From contig CM057155.1 in assembly GCA_029962745.1 (NCBI GenBank), positions 29,402,483 through 29,466,482 of the forward strand: DNA of 64,000 nt, written 5' to 3'. Positions 49,650 to 60,480 of the stretch are shown here, piece after piece (the first letter of the stretch is position 1; each line of letters starts with the position of its first letter). Made by a program: the position numbers and the translations under genes. The DNA is from Echinometra lucunter. Lineage: Eukaryota; Echinodermata; Echinoidea; Camarodonta; Echinometridae. Under the pieces are notes generated by a model, which searched no databases, was not told the origin of the DNA, and was given only the letters and a program-made list of their open reading frames with translations.

Positions 49650-51985
49650 ACATTCTGTTTTCCGAGCAGTGGAAACATTTGGTCCTGCAGGTTGGGAAAG
49701 CCACCCTATTAGCTACATTCAGTTTGCTGATATCATTTAAATGGGCTTGAACCTGGGCCAGAAGCCTTCTTTGCTTTGTCCATCGAGACATAGGTTTTGT
49801 TGTTTTGTTGTTGTTGTTGTTAAATACACCTGTTTTATTTTTATGTCAAGAGTCAAAATACGTACTGTGAAATCTTGCTGTTTCCTGCCATCTTTGTTCT
49901 TTTACCAGTATACCAGATCTGAAAGAGCAAAAGGGAAAACATGTGCACGGCAATAACAATGTAAAGTAATGATCTGTAGAAATTTGATTTTACCACTGGA
50001 ACTCTGAGTCACAAACACCGTTATTAGGAACATTATAATATCAAATGCCACACAGAAATAACATGATGCTGTTTGTATGTAAGCGTACCCTCACATTAAC
50101 CCTTCCCTCATGTAGGCTATACAAAAAAATAAATGTGTTTCTTAGAAAATAGAAAACCAATTTCCAATGACCTGCAAAATTGCTAGTCATGATTATCTAT
50201 GACCAGGTTTATATTTTCATCCTCTGTCAAGCTTTTTAGTCTTCAAGAGAACTTTTGTTTGAGAATTATGGACACAACTACCAAGACCTAAAGTGTGAAC
50301 GGATAGATATTTTCATTTCTGACCCGTCCTTTTTAGAAGTAAACAACATGTTATGATACAGTCTCAGAGTTCAGGAGTAGGCCCTACCAATTAAGTCTTC
50401 ATACAAGTCTTCATATATACCTTTATAAGAAGTTCCCTCTAATAACTACTCACATTACACTATCATCATTGTGCGCTTGGAGTCTGAATAAATACTTGCT
50501 TTTGAATTGAACTGAAATATATCGGTATGTACAGACCCCTTTGTTATATCTGGCTTTACTATTTTCTACATTTACACAACTTTTTGGATATCTATTTCAG
50601 AACACCTAAACTGATACACACTACCATCGATGATACACAACATTACATATCATCACGCCACCAACATTTTAATGTGTTACAGAGGTGGCAGCGTTAAAGC
50701 GGAATACGCCTTCCTGCTTGGAATATCGTCTAATCATCATCGTTATCCTGCTCAGTTTTAATTTTGGGAATTCTCATCATGCTCATTATGGTTGAAAGTT
50801 CTGAACTACCCCCTGCCCAAAAACGGAGAAAAAAATACACAGGAAAAAAAAAAAAATAAACGCTATCCTTAAGACAACAAAGGACTCACACAAAGAACCA
50901 CACTAGATTTAACGTGAAGTGTAAACGCAACCATATTATTAATGATGTTCTGTGTGCAGAGGAAGGGTATTGATAATACAGCAATAATGCTGAGATGAAA
51001 ATTACTCCTTAGAAATATAAGTCAAAGTAGACCTATCAATTTTTTATATATTAACAACAAGGGCAAAATTTATCTTTCCTCATATCTTTGCTCTAATCCA
51101 TATAGATATTTGACAATTTAAAGGTTGTCTAGTCTGTAGCAGAATCCATACCATGCCGGAGAATGTCATCACCTAGTTATGTGAAAGATTCTTCATACAC
51201 ATTCCAAAACAAAAAACTTGACCCTTACAAGTGAAACAAACAGAGTATTTTATGGTCCCTATTGTCACAGGTTCTAACCACACTGTTTATATGAGTCATC
51301 TAGAAGTGGCACTTTCATTTTGTCAATTTTTTATACCCTGTTCATATCAATTCACTCCTTATTACTCCAGGGTACAGTTCACATTTGATTAATGTGAATT
51401 TGTAACTGTACACTGTACTATGTAGTTCTGTTCAGACTCTAGTTTCAATCCTATACTTAAGAGCTAAATACATATAAGTTTAATCCTTATTAACTTTGCT
51501 TTAACATGAACGGACATGAACGAAATTGAATGGGAAGCAATAGAAAGTGATAATTACTATTTGCAAAAGCATTTTTCAACTCTGCCCATATTCAAACCCT
51601 TTTCCTTTACAAATTACAAGCCTAAGCCAAAACTCCGTGAACAAAGTAAATCCAGCACAATACAGAACATATTTCTTTTGTCATACATTCTGAAAAGGAT
51701 CTTTCGTCAAAATAACCATTCTGTTGATGAATATGTGTCCAAACCCCCAAATTGGTCAAAATCAACCCAACTTTGTACTTGATTTTAATCAATAATTTGG
51801 CCAAATTTCACCAATACTTTTGGTTGGACACATATTCACCAACACATTGGTTATTTTGACCCATCCTTTTTAGAGCGTACGTAACGGATAAAAAAGTCTA
51901 TCCGAGAATCATATTTGTAGTCATTGATATTGACCTATATGATTTCATTCTCAAGTAATAATTGAAATGCATAATGACTCTCTTA
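49650..51985. other. Mostly non-coding, one candidate exon
   Basis: AT-rich sequence without recognised repeats apart from the candidate terminal exon at 50730-50812. The open frame at 51516-51782 shows no recognisable motif. Confidence 0.5.
50730..50812 (-). CDS. Candidate terminal exon, unknown gene
   Basis: On the minus strand a strong acceptor (TTTTTTCTCC...GGGCAG, 50813) is followed by GGTAGTTC... encoding SSELSTIMSMMRIPKIKT then EQDNDDD and a TAG. The IKTE within it fits the sumoylation consensus. A good polypyrimidine tract plus an acidic C-terminus make it exon-like, but no upstream exon was found within the window, so this may be chance. Confidence 0.3.
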
Positions 51986-51989
51986 CTAC

Positions 51990-52207
51990 CAATGTACATG
52001 TATCTGAATAATACAGTACATCATGTATCTGAATAACTACTTGAGGGTGTTGATTTGGTATATCTTGATGTAAGCCACATACCTGCATGTTGTCTTCTAA
52101 CTGCTTAGCTGTGTTTGTTGATCAACAGATTGATGTGACTCTCTCCTCTTTTGACTTGATGTAGGAGATTAGGGAATGCCTCACTGAAGAACTACATGAG
52201 GACTTGG
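51990..52207 (-). pseudogene. Helentron endonuclease fragment, distal to MITE
   Basis: On the minus strand PKSSCSSSVRHSLISYIKSK continues the endonuclease coding sequence interrupted by the 52208-52879 element. Removing the element and one TTGG rejoins the frame through ALYRSPK. The DNA of this part resembles 53640-53750, so the endonuclease region occurs twice. Stops follow. Confidence 0.65.
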
Positions 52208-52879
52208 GTATGGTGGCCCTGAAGTACGCTCGATAACAGGCCATGTGCAACGCAAACTTCACAACCCAGGCGCGAAATTGGCGATCTCGATCACCAATTT
52301 CGTGACCCACAACCTGAAATTCGTGACCCGAGGCAGGAATTTTGCGACAAGGGTTGCAACTTCACTCCCTGTAGTCGCAAAATTCGTGACTTTGGGTCGC
52401 ATATTTGATGACCTAGGGTCGTGAATTTTTTGTACATGTGTGAGTGCGAAGGATGCATCACAGAAATAGAAGATGTCTTCTATTTCTGTGTAATAGATCA
52501 ACATATCCTGTGTACAGAGCACGTGCACGTCTGTGGTGCACTAGTGTGACTTTGTGTCAGCTGTCAACACATGGCCGCTCAGCCATGTACAAAAAATTCA
52601 TGACCCTAGGTCGTCAAATATGCGACCTAAGTCGCAAAGTTTGCGACCCAAAGTCATGAAATTCAGGACCCAAAGTCACGAATTTTGCGACTACAGGGCG
52701 TGAAGTTTGCAAACCTTGTCGCAAAGTTCGCACCTCGGGTCGCGAATTTCGGGTCCCGGGACATGAATTTCAGGTCTTGGGTCACGAAATAGGTGACCGA
52801 GGTCGTCAATTCCGTGCCTGGGTCGTGAAGTTTGCGTCGCACATGGCCTGTTATCGAGCGTGCTTCAGGGCCACCATAC
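52208..52879. mobile_element. 672-bp MITE, GTATGGTGGCCCTGAAG ends, TTGG duplication
   Basis: The left end GTATGGTGGCCCTGAAG with the following CGCTCGATAACAGGCCATGT is mirrored at the right, giving inverted ends of about 65 bp. TTGG flanks it at 52204-52207 and 52880-52883. The interior has many variants of GTCGCAAATTTCGTGACCC in both orientations. It interrupts the Helentron endonuclease frame. A partial relative is at 17739-17820. Confidence 0.85.
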
Positions 52880-53130
52880 TTGGGGCTTCTGTACAAAGCT
52901 ACCAGAAGAAAGATGTGGTGTATTGTGTTTATTATAACACTTATGATCTCCACATCAGAAGTTTTCCATTGGATGTCATAAGGCCTGAAGTCAATTGAAG
53001 ACCGTATATGCAAACATAAGCTGGACTTTGATCCTTTCGTACTTGACTGCGATTTTGAAATAAATAACTGTTTGATTGGTGTCTTCCATCCAGTGAAGTC
53101 TCGGTTATGCATTTTTGAAGGCATGGTACT
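52880..53130 (-). pseudogene. Helentron endonuclease, N-terminal half
   Basis: The minus strand encodes SSLCLHIRSSIDFRP, SDVEIISVIIN and IFLLVALYRSP, the core beta strands of an endonuclease/exonuclease/phosphatase (APE-like) domain (SLxxYI...DVEIxxVxI...VALYRxP). Helitrons carrying this domain are called Helentrons. Stop codons and the MITE show decay. Confidence 0.65.
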
Positions 53131-53134
53131 TGCT

Positions 53135-53410
53135 TTATATCTCCAAATTTCTTTTCTCATCACCCAATTTCTTGTAAACTTTGTTTTGACCTAGTAGAGG
53201 AAGGAATGCAAAGTGCAAAGTACTTGCATGAATGTTGAAGGCAGCTGAACCTGTAGGTGCAGTTAATAGTATTATCATTGGTTTTGACTTGGTTCTTTCA
53301 TCTTTCAGTGTCCTAATTGCCATCTAATAGATAGTGGATATGAGATGTGATTTATTGGTTCCTATTCCCCCTGTGATGCACAGATCTATTGCTTTGAACT
53401 CCAGTTTGAC
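53135..53410 (-). pseudogene. Helentron PIF1-type helicase fragment (motifs I and Ia)
   Basis: The minus strand encodes CITGGIGTNKSHLIS, a Walker A relative with Asn in place of the second-last Gly, an in-frame stop, then MIILLTAPTGSAAFNIHAST, the motif Ia region of Helitron helicases, followed by LHFAFLP. The helicase breaks off within about 25 residues, before the DEAD-like motif II. Confidence 0.75.
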
Positions 53411-53421
53411 CCTCTTGTTAT

Positions 53422-53760
53422 TCATGGTTCAACGCACTGGTAATAAAATGAGGTAAATGCTTCATATTGATCACTGGTGTAAGGCACTTCTTCAATTTTT
53501 GGTAGAATCCAGATGACGTCATGGTCACTGTAGTGTGCTGCACACTGCCAGATGGTTGTACAAAAGTTTGAGTAGACATGGTCAAGTGGAGAGCCACTGG
53601 AATATGTTGGTTTGGTCACATCTTGGTGAAAGCCCTATAATTGCATCTTGTCTTCTACTTCTCGGCTGTGTTTGTTGACCACCAATAACCAGAACTGGTA
53701 GCTCTGTCCTCTTGACTTGATGTAGGAGATTACTGAATACCTCACTGAAGTCCCATCTCT
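53422..53760 (-). pseudogene. Helentron endonuclease C-terminal half, out of order
   Basis: On the minus strand EVFSNLLHQVKRTELPVLVI is followed by a degenerate GDFN site and, in a second frame, TKPTYSSGSPLDHVYSNF and HYSDHDVIWI. LDHVYSN and SDHD are the catalytic landmarks at the end of endonuclease/exonuclease/phosphatase domains. It sits between the Rep and helicase pieces, whereas in Helentrons the endonuclease normally follows the helicase, so the element is rearranged. Confidence 0.6.
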
Positions 53761-53764
53761 CTCT

Positions 53765-55097
53765 CATTTTTGGTGACATATGAGATAATGTAATGTATGC
53801 AAGCATAAGGTTTACATACAAATTGCAGGTCCATGTTAGCTTTCCAAGCTTTGAGTATCGTAGGGTTGTATGTGTTAATTTTCACCTCTGGTGGTTGATG
53901 CTTTTACACAATTGATATCCCTTGAGTGTTGACTTGAAGAGCCTCTTTTTCATCACTCTCAGTGATATTAGCATCATCAAGCACTTCTTGAACAGTACTT
54001 CTGTCTTGGCTTTTTCCCTCTAGTGCATCTTTTACAGCTAACATTGTCTTTGTCGCAGCATTGATCCTTCTTTGTTTCTCTTTCTGATCTTCATTATCAG
54101 GTGTGTCAGCAACCACTGTAGTAGATGTGATAGGTCTTGGGTAATTGAATCGGCAGCTTTCCCCTGATTTTCTACATGATGCAGAGTGCGAATGCCTTTG
54201 TAACGTTGACACCAAGTCATGCAGTAGTTGATCATCATCGAAGTTCACATGCAACATACTGGTCAATGAAAGTCGAGATGCTTTCTTCTTTGTCATCATG
54301 TCTTGTTGCTTCGTCAACCCACAGAACGCAATGACTGTGGAGTGAGCCCCTCTGCTGAAACTCTATAAGGTACATGTAGTTAGTGACCTTACCCAATGGG
54401 TGTACTTTAGAGAGTATGACATCACGAAACAGGCATTGAAGTCTGTGGTCAAAATGCCTAGCAGCAGTGATGGGATTTGAGGCAAGGAGCTTGCATTTCT
54501 GTTCCCAGGTCATTGCAGATATGTCATGATCAGATAGTTGTTGCCGTTGCTGAAGCCCAAGTGTTTGCAGTGTGTCTGTCCACCTCAAGTCAGCAGCTGA
54601 CAAGGATCTTGTACAAGACTGATTGCCAGTATGGAGGAGATCCACGCACTGTCCGCAGCATGTTGTATGCCTCATCTTTGAAAATATGCCATAAAACCTG
54701 CTGTCAGTCACTTTCCATCATCAGTGCTGGATCTTGCTTTTCGCAAAGCAACAGAAACGTTATCCATGACTTGCCTTTACTCAGTTACATACTGAGCAAA
54801 AAAAAGGAATTCAATATTTCTTGCAAATCTTGGATCCTTGTTTAATAGTCGTGGATTGAAGTATTTCTTTGGTGATAGTTTTGTTGACCTTTTGACCTGG
54901 AAACCAAATTCACCAGTTGGAAACAAGGTTGGAAAAGCTTGCTCTTTTGACCTTTTGACCTGGAAACCAAATTCACCAGTTGAAAACAATGTTGGAAAAG
55001 CTTGCTCTTCACAATGTTCATCCATCATGATACCTATTGGCTTTTTTCCTTCACCAGATGTTGTCATTACTGAGTGCAAGATCTGTAGGCTGAACAC
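53765..55097 (-). pseudogene. Helentron Rep (Helitron-like N) region
   Basis: Read on the minus strand: QAFPTLFPTGEFGF and KKYFNPRLLNKDPRFARN, FFAQYVTE; then NPITAARHFDHRLQCLFRDV, HPLGKVTNYMYLIEFQQRG and LHSHCVLWV (the HUH-type two-His motif); then HSHSASCRKSGESCRFNYPR; and finally NMDLQFVCKPYACIHYIISY followed by VTKNEREMG, carrying the Y-x3-Y-x2-K pair of the Rep active site (53770-53793). All motifs needed for rolling-circle nicking are visible, but spread over three frames with stops. A 60-bp tandem duplication repeats EQAFPTLF-GEFGFQVKRS (about 54880-55000). Confidence 0.85.
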
Positions 55098-55149
55098 ATG
55101 TATCTTATATCACCCTCTCAGTCGATCTCTTGGATCAGTTTCTTCCATT

Positions 55150-55790
55150 TAATGTGCTTCATTTTGTTCATTTTGAGGTGACCCATTTGTCTGGACATTC
55201 ATGTGGTTCATTGTCAACATTCTCATCCTGAGCAATTTCTATGTTTTCACTTCACATTCAGGATCAGTTACACCAGGGTCTTGTGTCAATTGCTTCCATG
55301 CTTATGGATCTTCTTCTATGCATTCTTTCTCCCAGTTTACATTTGCTTCTACAAAGGAATAGAGTTTATTTCCACTCTTTAGTTTCTCTTGTGCAAGAAT
55401 GGGTCTGATGTTTTGATATGTAACATGGCTTTCGTAACTGCATTCGTCTCTTTAGTTTCAAAGATAATGATTCCTGCATCTGAAGTTTGAGGAAGACTTT
55501 GACAGACTTTATCTATAGCTACAGGAACATTCCCTACAGCTCCTTTAATTCTGTCGGTTTTCCTTGAGGGAGAGCAAGTATTTTCATGAAGGGGTATCTT
55601 TGTGCAAGGAGCCTTCCTTCAGGTTCAGTCAGTTCTTTCAAATCATCTGGAACAACAGCTAACTGCAGTTTGTTTGATACTGCTTGTGGAGGCATTTCCC
55701 CTTTTTTTCAAATAGCTGCTACATGTCTTGCATATCCATTCCAGTCCACCATAACTCTTGAAGCCAGTTGTACAATTTTTTCAAGAGAGT
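55150..55790 (-). pseudogene. Helitron N-terminal DUF6570-like region
   Basis: The minus strand encodes WICKTCSSYLKKGEMPPQAV, NKLQLAVVPDDLKELTEPEG and RYPFMKILALPQGKPTE, then in another frame GAVGNVPVAIDKVCQSLPQT. The C-x2-C, KKGxMPPQAVxNKLxL, LxxLExRLLxxRxPFMKIxALPxG and GxVxNVPV string is the conserved block upstream of the Rep domain in animal Helitron proteins. At least two frame changes and stops are present. Confidence 0.75.
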
Positions 55791-55959
55791 ATCTTTTCCT
55801 TTATAAGAATTGGTACAGTATGAAAAGACTGATTCATGATAGAGTTGCCGATGACAAGAAGTACAAACAAATAGCGGTGCTTGATTCTTATGTGATAAGA
55901 ATATGCTGATAACTTGATCATGAGAAGAATGATGCCTGACTTGATACTTTCATTCTCTG

Positions 55960-57130
55960 TCCTCTGTCTCTTTCCTTCTGTGCTTCCTTTGTCTCTTCCT
56001 AATTCTATTTGTTGTATTTCAGCAGATCTCCCTTTCCTGGATTTCAATTTTTGTGTCTTTGTCTCTCTGTGCTTCTCTTTCTTGTATTTCAGCAGATCTC
56101 TCTTCCCTGGATTTCAGTTTTCTTTCTTTGTCTCTCTGTGCTTCTCTTTCTTCCCTTTCAGCAGATCTCTCTTCCCTGGATTTCAGTTTTCTTTCACTGT
56201 CCTTGTCTATTTCTTTATTCTTGAGTTCTTTAGGTTTCATTTGTCTGCAGGTAGCCTTTCTTAGTTTATCCTTCTCCCTTAATTCTTATTGCTTATTAAC
56301 CTTTTAATTTGAACGAAAACCAGCTATCCATTTTCTTTCCTCTTCTGCTTCTTGTTGGTTTATTCTGTCTGGATTTCAGTTTTCTTTGTTTATCTCTCTG
56401 TAGTTCTCTTTCTTGCATTCCAGCAGATCTCCCTTCCCTGGATTTCAGTTTTCTTTCTTGTCTCCCTCTCTCTGCTTCTCTTTCTGGTATTTCAGCAGAT
56501 CTCCAGTCCCTGGATTTCAATTTTCTTTCTTTGTCTCTCTGTGCTTCTCTTTCTTGCATTTCAGCAGATCTTTCTTCCCTGGATTTCAGTTTTCTCTCTC
56601 TGTCCTTGTCTATTTCTTTTTTCTTGAGTTCTTCAGGTTTCATTTACCTGCAGGTAGCCTTTCTTAGTTTATCCTTCTCCCTTAATTCTTATTGCTTAGT
56701 AAACTTTTGCTTTGAACGAAAAACAGCTATCCATTTTCTTTCCTCTTCTGCTTCTTTCAGTCTGATTATTGTTGGTTTATACTGTCTGGATTTCAGTTTT
56801 CTTTGTTTATCTCTCTGTAATTCTCTTTCTGCATTTCAGCAGATCTCCCTTTCCGGAAGTTCAGTTTTCTTTCTTTGTCTCTCTGTGCTTCTCTTTCTTG
56901 CATTTTTAGCAGATCTGCCTTTCCTGCATTTCGTTTATCTTTCTTTGTCTCTCTGTGCTTCTCTTTCTTGTATTTTAGCAGATTTTTCTTTTCTGGATTT
57001 TAGTTTCCTTTCTCTGTGTTTTGCTTGTAGCAGTCTTGTAACTTCTTCAGACTGTTTTAGATGATATGCTGTCTTCCTTAGTTTTTCTTTATTTCTGACT
57101 TCTTCCTCTCTCTTCTTTCCTGCATACAAA
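55960..57130 (-). pseudogene. Glu/Lys/Arg helix repeats of the Helentron protein
   Basis: The minus strand encodes about 14 repeats of a 22-23 residue unit resembling ERKLKSREERSAEIQEREAQ. The charge pattern predicts a long single alpha helix or coiled coil. In DNA this is a 66-69 bp tandem repeat with clearly diverged units, and the frame is broken at several points (for example at 56290 and 56700). It lies between the protease-like and DUF6570-like regions. The Ser/Leu/Cys-rich frames on the + strand are shadows of it. Confidence 0.8.
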
Positions 57131-57138
57131 GGGTTTGA

Positions 57139-57582
57139 TTAAATTGTCCTTTTCCTTTCATTAGCATTATCCAGTTCTCTCTGCCTTGGTGCTTGGTCAG
57201 TAAAATACTGAAATAGTGGATTCTTCTGAACTTGACTGGTGCTGTTTGACTGTAGAAGCTTAACAGTAACTGGAGGTACTTCAAACAGATCGTGTGGAAT
57301 ACACATACTCCCTGCAAGCTCTTGTATGTGTTGAGTCACTTCTTCAACTCTTGAGAATTCTAGTAGTACTGCAACACCATTTGGTGTACAAAGACCAGTA
57401 TTATCTCTACTGTGACTGTCAAACACAAAGTACTTTCCTTCTGTTTGAAGGAACCTGATGATACAACTTGGTGTAGTTGATCCTACAGTAATGAACAGCC
57501 CATGGTGTTGAGAACACCCTTGAAGTATTGCATCATGTATGGTGAATGTGCTACTTCCTAGTGATGATTCCTTGGATGCTAG
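57139..57582 (-). pseudogene. C76-like cysteine protease domain, C-terminal part
   Basis: On the minus strand SKESSLGSSTFTIHDAIL, then GLFITVGSTTPSCIIRFLQT, EGKYFVFDSHSRDNTGLC and PNGVAVLLEF. The YFxFDSHSRDxxG element holds the Asp and His that complete the catalytic site in herpes-tegument-type (peptidase C76) deubiquitinase-like proteases, which occur at the front of some animal Helitron proteins. The N-terminal part is at 58189-58593, separated by a solo LTR. Assignment is by pattern memory. Confidence 0.6.
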
Positions 57583-58188
57583 TGTAACACTCTAGATTGT
57601 CGATATAATGCTAATTGGTAATAAGTCGATGGCGTTCATTGGCGAGTGTCACTTAGATGAATATAAGCACTTTCAGGTCACAGAATAACACAACACAGGT
57701 GTTTTGTCAGTTCCTTTGTTTATTAGTATCAACTAGATGATCATACACAATGTAGCTAGGAGCTGACAGCTCCTCTCTTGATTGTAGAGAGGGCTCTGGA
57801 AAATCCCATTTCACTTTAAATCTACCTTTATATACTTTTCAGGAGAATTGGAATATATGAATAATCATGATAACAGTTTGGAAACATGAATAAAACATGC
57901 ATCATTTTGGGCGATATTTAGTCATGGTCAGCATCTATGAATAAGATATGAGGACAATATCATTCTCACATAAATGAAACATGAGGACTTCCTGACCATA
58001 TAGGGTCATGATAAAATAATAATTCTCAGTAGAAGGAGGTTGATGTAGTCCAAAGGAATGTGCTTATCACCAAGTGTTCTGGGGTTTTATATGGTTGACC
58101 ATGATGAATAATTCCAAAGTGTGTGGATGTGTTTAAAGCACTGTTTTAAAGGGTTTCTATATTGAGGACTGTAATATTGGGTCTTACA
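57583..58188. mobile_element. Solo LTR, 606 bp, CTAG duplication
   Basis: It starts TGTAACAC and ends CTTACA, with CTAG on both sides (57579-57582, 58189-58192). The paralogous copy at about 61900 reads GATGCTAGGGTCCC, the unoccupied site with a single CTAG. TG...CA ends, short inverted TGTAA/TTACA termini, a 4-bp duplication and no internal domain define a solo LTR. The full-length element it came from is not in the window. Confidence 0.93.
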
Positions 58189-58593
58189 CTAGGGTCCCTT
58201 GCTAATGGTTGAAATTTATTCATATACGATTCTTTTCCCACTGTCTACTAACTCTGAGAGTTCATTTATCATGAAATATGTTTCCTGTGTACTATTGCAT
58301 GTTTGCATTGTTCTATAGGATCTTGCGCCTTTATGGAGAGTGGTGTTCATGTCTTCAGTAGTCCATCTTGAAGGACACTTTTCATGTGATGTAACAAAAA
58401 ACTGCAAAACGTTACAATTACATTCTCTTCTAGCCGCTAATCCAAATGTTTCCCTGATGATAGTCTGCTTTGTGTTGAAAAGTTTGATGTGCGATATATG
58501 TGCATCCTCTGTCTTGCAAGGAAAGCTTGCTTCTTGCTCCTTTTCTTGACTTTCATTGTGAGTGCCTTTTCCTCCCTGGAAAAGAGTAAACAA
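58189..58593 (-). pseudogene. C76-like cysteine protease domain, N-terminal part
   Basis: The minus strand encodes GLAARRECNCNVLQFFVTSH, EKCPSRWTTEDMNTTLHKGA and ETYFMINELSEL. The (Q/E)C-x-x-N-x-L motif followed by P-S-x-W-T-x-x-D-(M/L)-x-x-x-L-x-x-G matches the catalytic Cys region of C76-like proteases. The start Met chosen by the open frame is uncertain, because a splice or upstream part may be missing. A TA microsatellite lies just upstream (58603-58635). Confidence 0.6.
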
Positions 58594-58604
58594 TAAGAAT
58601 GGTT

Positions 58605-58639
<35 letters not shown>

Positions 58640-59290
58640 TTGTCTAGTGCATAAATCGCATTCAGCTTTTTGAAGACATTTTTTCCTTTTCCTGTTTCAT
58701 TTTTAGAGGATAATTTGGTTAATGATTCCACAAATTAAATCATGTTTTAACAAAAATCATTAATTAAATATTATTTATACTCTATTATGGAATTGACTAT
58801 ATTTCACAGATATTTGTGAAACTATGACTACTTCAAAACAACAATTTAATGCATTAACAAGTTTTTTATTCTTGGTTTGTGATGTACATAGTAGGCTAAT
58901 ACATTTCGCATGCAGTTGAATATTTGATGTCCTTGGAAGCAGTTCTTTGTTTCAAATGGGAAGAAAAGCTTCCCACTTTCTTTTGATGGTTCCTTGTATC
59001 CTCTTTGCATGTATTTCTTTCTTTCCTCAGTGCAGGGCTGTCATCTGATCAACAAAAATATGAAATTTAAGAAAAAATCATATATCTAACGCCCCCGACC
59101 CCTCGGCGGGGGCCTTGTAGTCTAAATAATTTGGCTTTTGGTAAGGTCTGTCAGTTCAAGCACCACACTACCGCCGCCCAGGTGGGGAAGTTAGTTAGAA
59201 CACAAATTTAACCACCTTAATGAATACACAATTGGACAATTCAAATAACATTTTTAATTGGTGGCTAGCCAATCGTATATAGAAGTCAAT
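58594..59290. other. Non-coding, between Helentron and Gypsy pieces
   Basis: Contains a (TA)n run (58603-58635) and a GGCGGGGGCC-type palindrome at 59093-59112. It is duplicated at 62300-62900. No coding pattern. Confidence 0.6.
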
Positions 59291-59294
59291 CCGA

Positions 59295-60375
59295 TTAACC
59301 TGGATTGTACTGATGTCGGTCCCACAAGATGGGTAGGAAGCGAAACAAGTTACCTAACTTCTTCCTCGCTTGCTCATTACATATAATAAACAATACTACC
59401 GCAGTGAATACAACTGGCACTGAGAAGAGGTAGGACACTAATTGCACTACAATCAAAATACATATAAACTGTATGAAATCAAATACTGCATGGTTCGTAC
59501 ATACGATTGTCTCAACAGCATTAAACATATAATTGGCCCACTGGTCAGGAGGACGAAGGTTTCTTCGAGATCGTCGTAAAGGCGGATCTTCCAATTTAAT
59601 TGAGGTCCCTTCCTTATCATTCCTTTCCTGCATTCCGACTTCACCTCTAAATTTTTTGTTATCAGCACTATTTACATCATTGTTACATGGGGCGTCAAAG
59701 ACGTTTCTGTTATCATCTTCTACCCTTCCCCTAGCCCTATCCATAGAAATGGGTGAGGCAAGGTTGGAGGCTGGACTAGAACTGCGCGGGGTGGGCTCAT
59801 TATCAACTGCCGACGTTTCTCCCATGGGCATTGGCCATTCTATTACCTCATCAAGAAACTCATTGTCCTCGGGTATGCCAGGTAAGCTAGAACTTTCGGC
59901 AACATATTTATTGCGGTAGGGTTTCCTAACCTTCTTCAGTTTTGGTGGAGGTGCATACCTCCTTGGGGGTAGAAAATTGCAGGGTAATAGGAAATTCCTA
60001 TGCAATAGACGTTCTTTTCCATTTTGCTTCTCGGGGCGAACTTTGAACACAGGTATATCTGGATTCGGCTGACTAACTACCACATAGGGATCTTGTTCCC
60101 ACTTATCACTTAACTTATGCTTGTTCTTTAGACCAACATTTCTAACTAGAACTCGATCACCTATGTCAACTTTGTTCTCCTTGATACTCTTCTCATAGTA
60201 TGATTTATTCTTGGCGCGTGCCGCTTCACTCCGCTCTGAGGTCAACTTGTATGCATAGTCTAGTCTATTCCTCAGACCTTTCACATACTCGGGAGGGTTG
60301 GAAGCTGAACCTTCCCTGGTGGGGAGACCCAAATACAAATCCGCAGGGAGGCTAGGGTGTCTTCCACAATTTCTG
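59295..60375 (-). pseudogene. Gypsy integrase C-terminal region with membrane tail, copy 1
   Basis: The minus strand encodes GRHPSLPADLYLGLPTREGS, NRLDYAYKLTSER, AARAKNKSYYEKS, GDRVLVRNVGLKNKHKLSDK and PVFKVRPE, the C-terminal arm of a Ty3/Gypsy integrase. An acidic and Pro-rich tail follows with RRSRRNLRPPDQW, ending in a hydrophobic segment of about 35 residues that could span the membrane, then the stop. The catalytic core is missing. The sequence starts abruptly at 60375 next to a TTTTTTTTTCAG acceptor-like sequence, so the open frame's apparent N-terminus is not native. Confidence 0.85.
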
Positions 60376-60480
60376 AAAAAAAAATTAGTCGATGGTAAAA
60401 AGAATAGATTAACGTTATATAGACCTAGGCCCATATCAGTTAAAATGAAGTTGTCTAGACAAACTTTAATTATAACGTAC

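Larger units (their letters stand above)
57430..60375. repeat. Direct segmental duplication, copy 1 (copy 2 at 61749-63817)
   Basis: Protease C-terminal part, intergenic DNA and Gypsy integrase end occur in the same order and orientation about 3.7 kb further right. Copy 1 alone has the solo LTR; copy 2 alone lacks about 245 bp (equivalent of 59187-59430). Confidence 0.9.

Noticed and set aside
55914..57064. Leu/Ser/Cys/Phe-rich + strand frames that look like membrane proteins
   Set aside because: Shadow of the Glu/Lys/Arg repeats on the minus strand.
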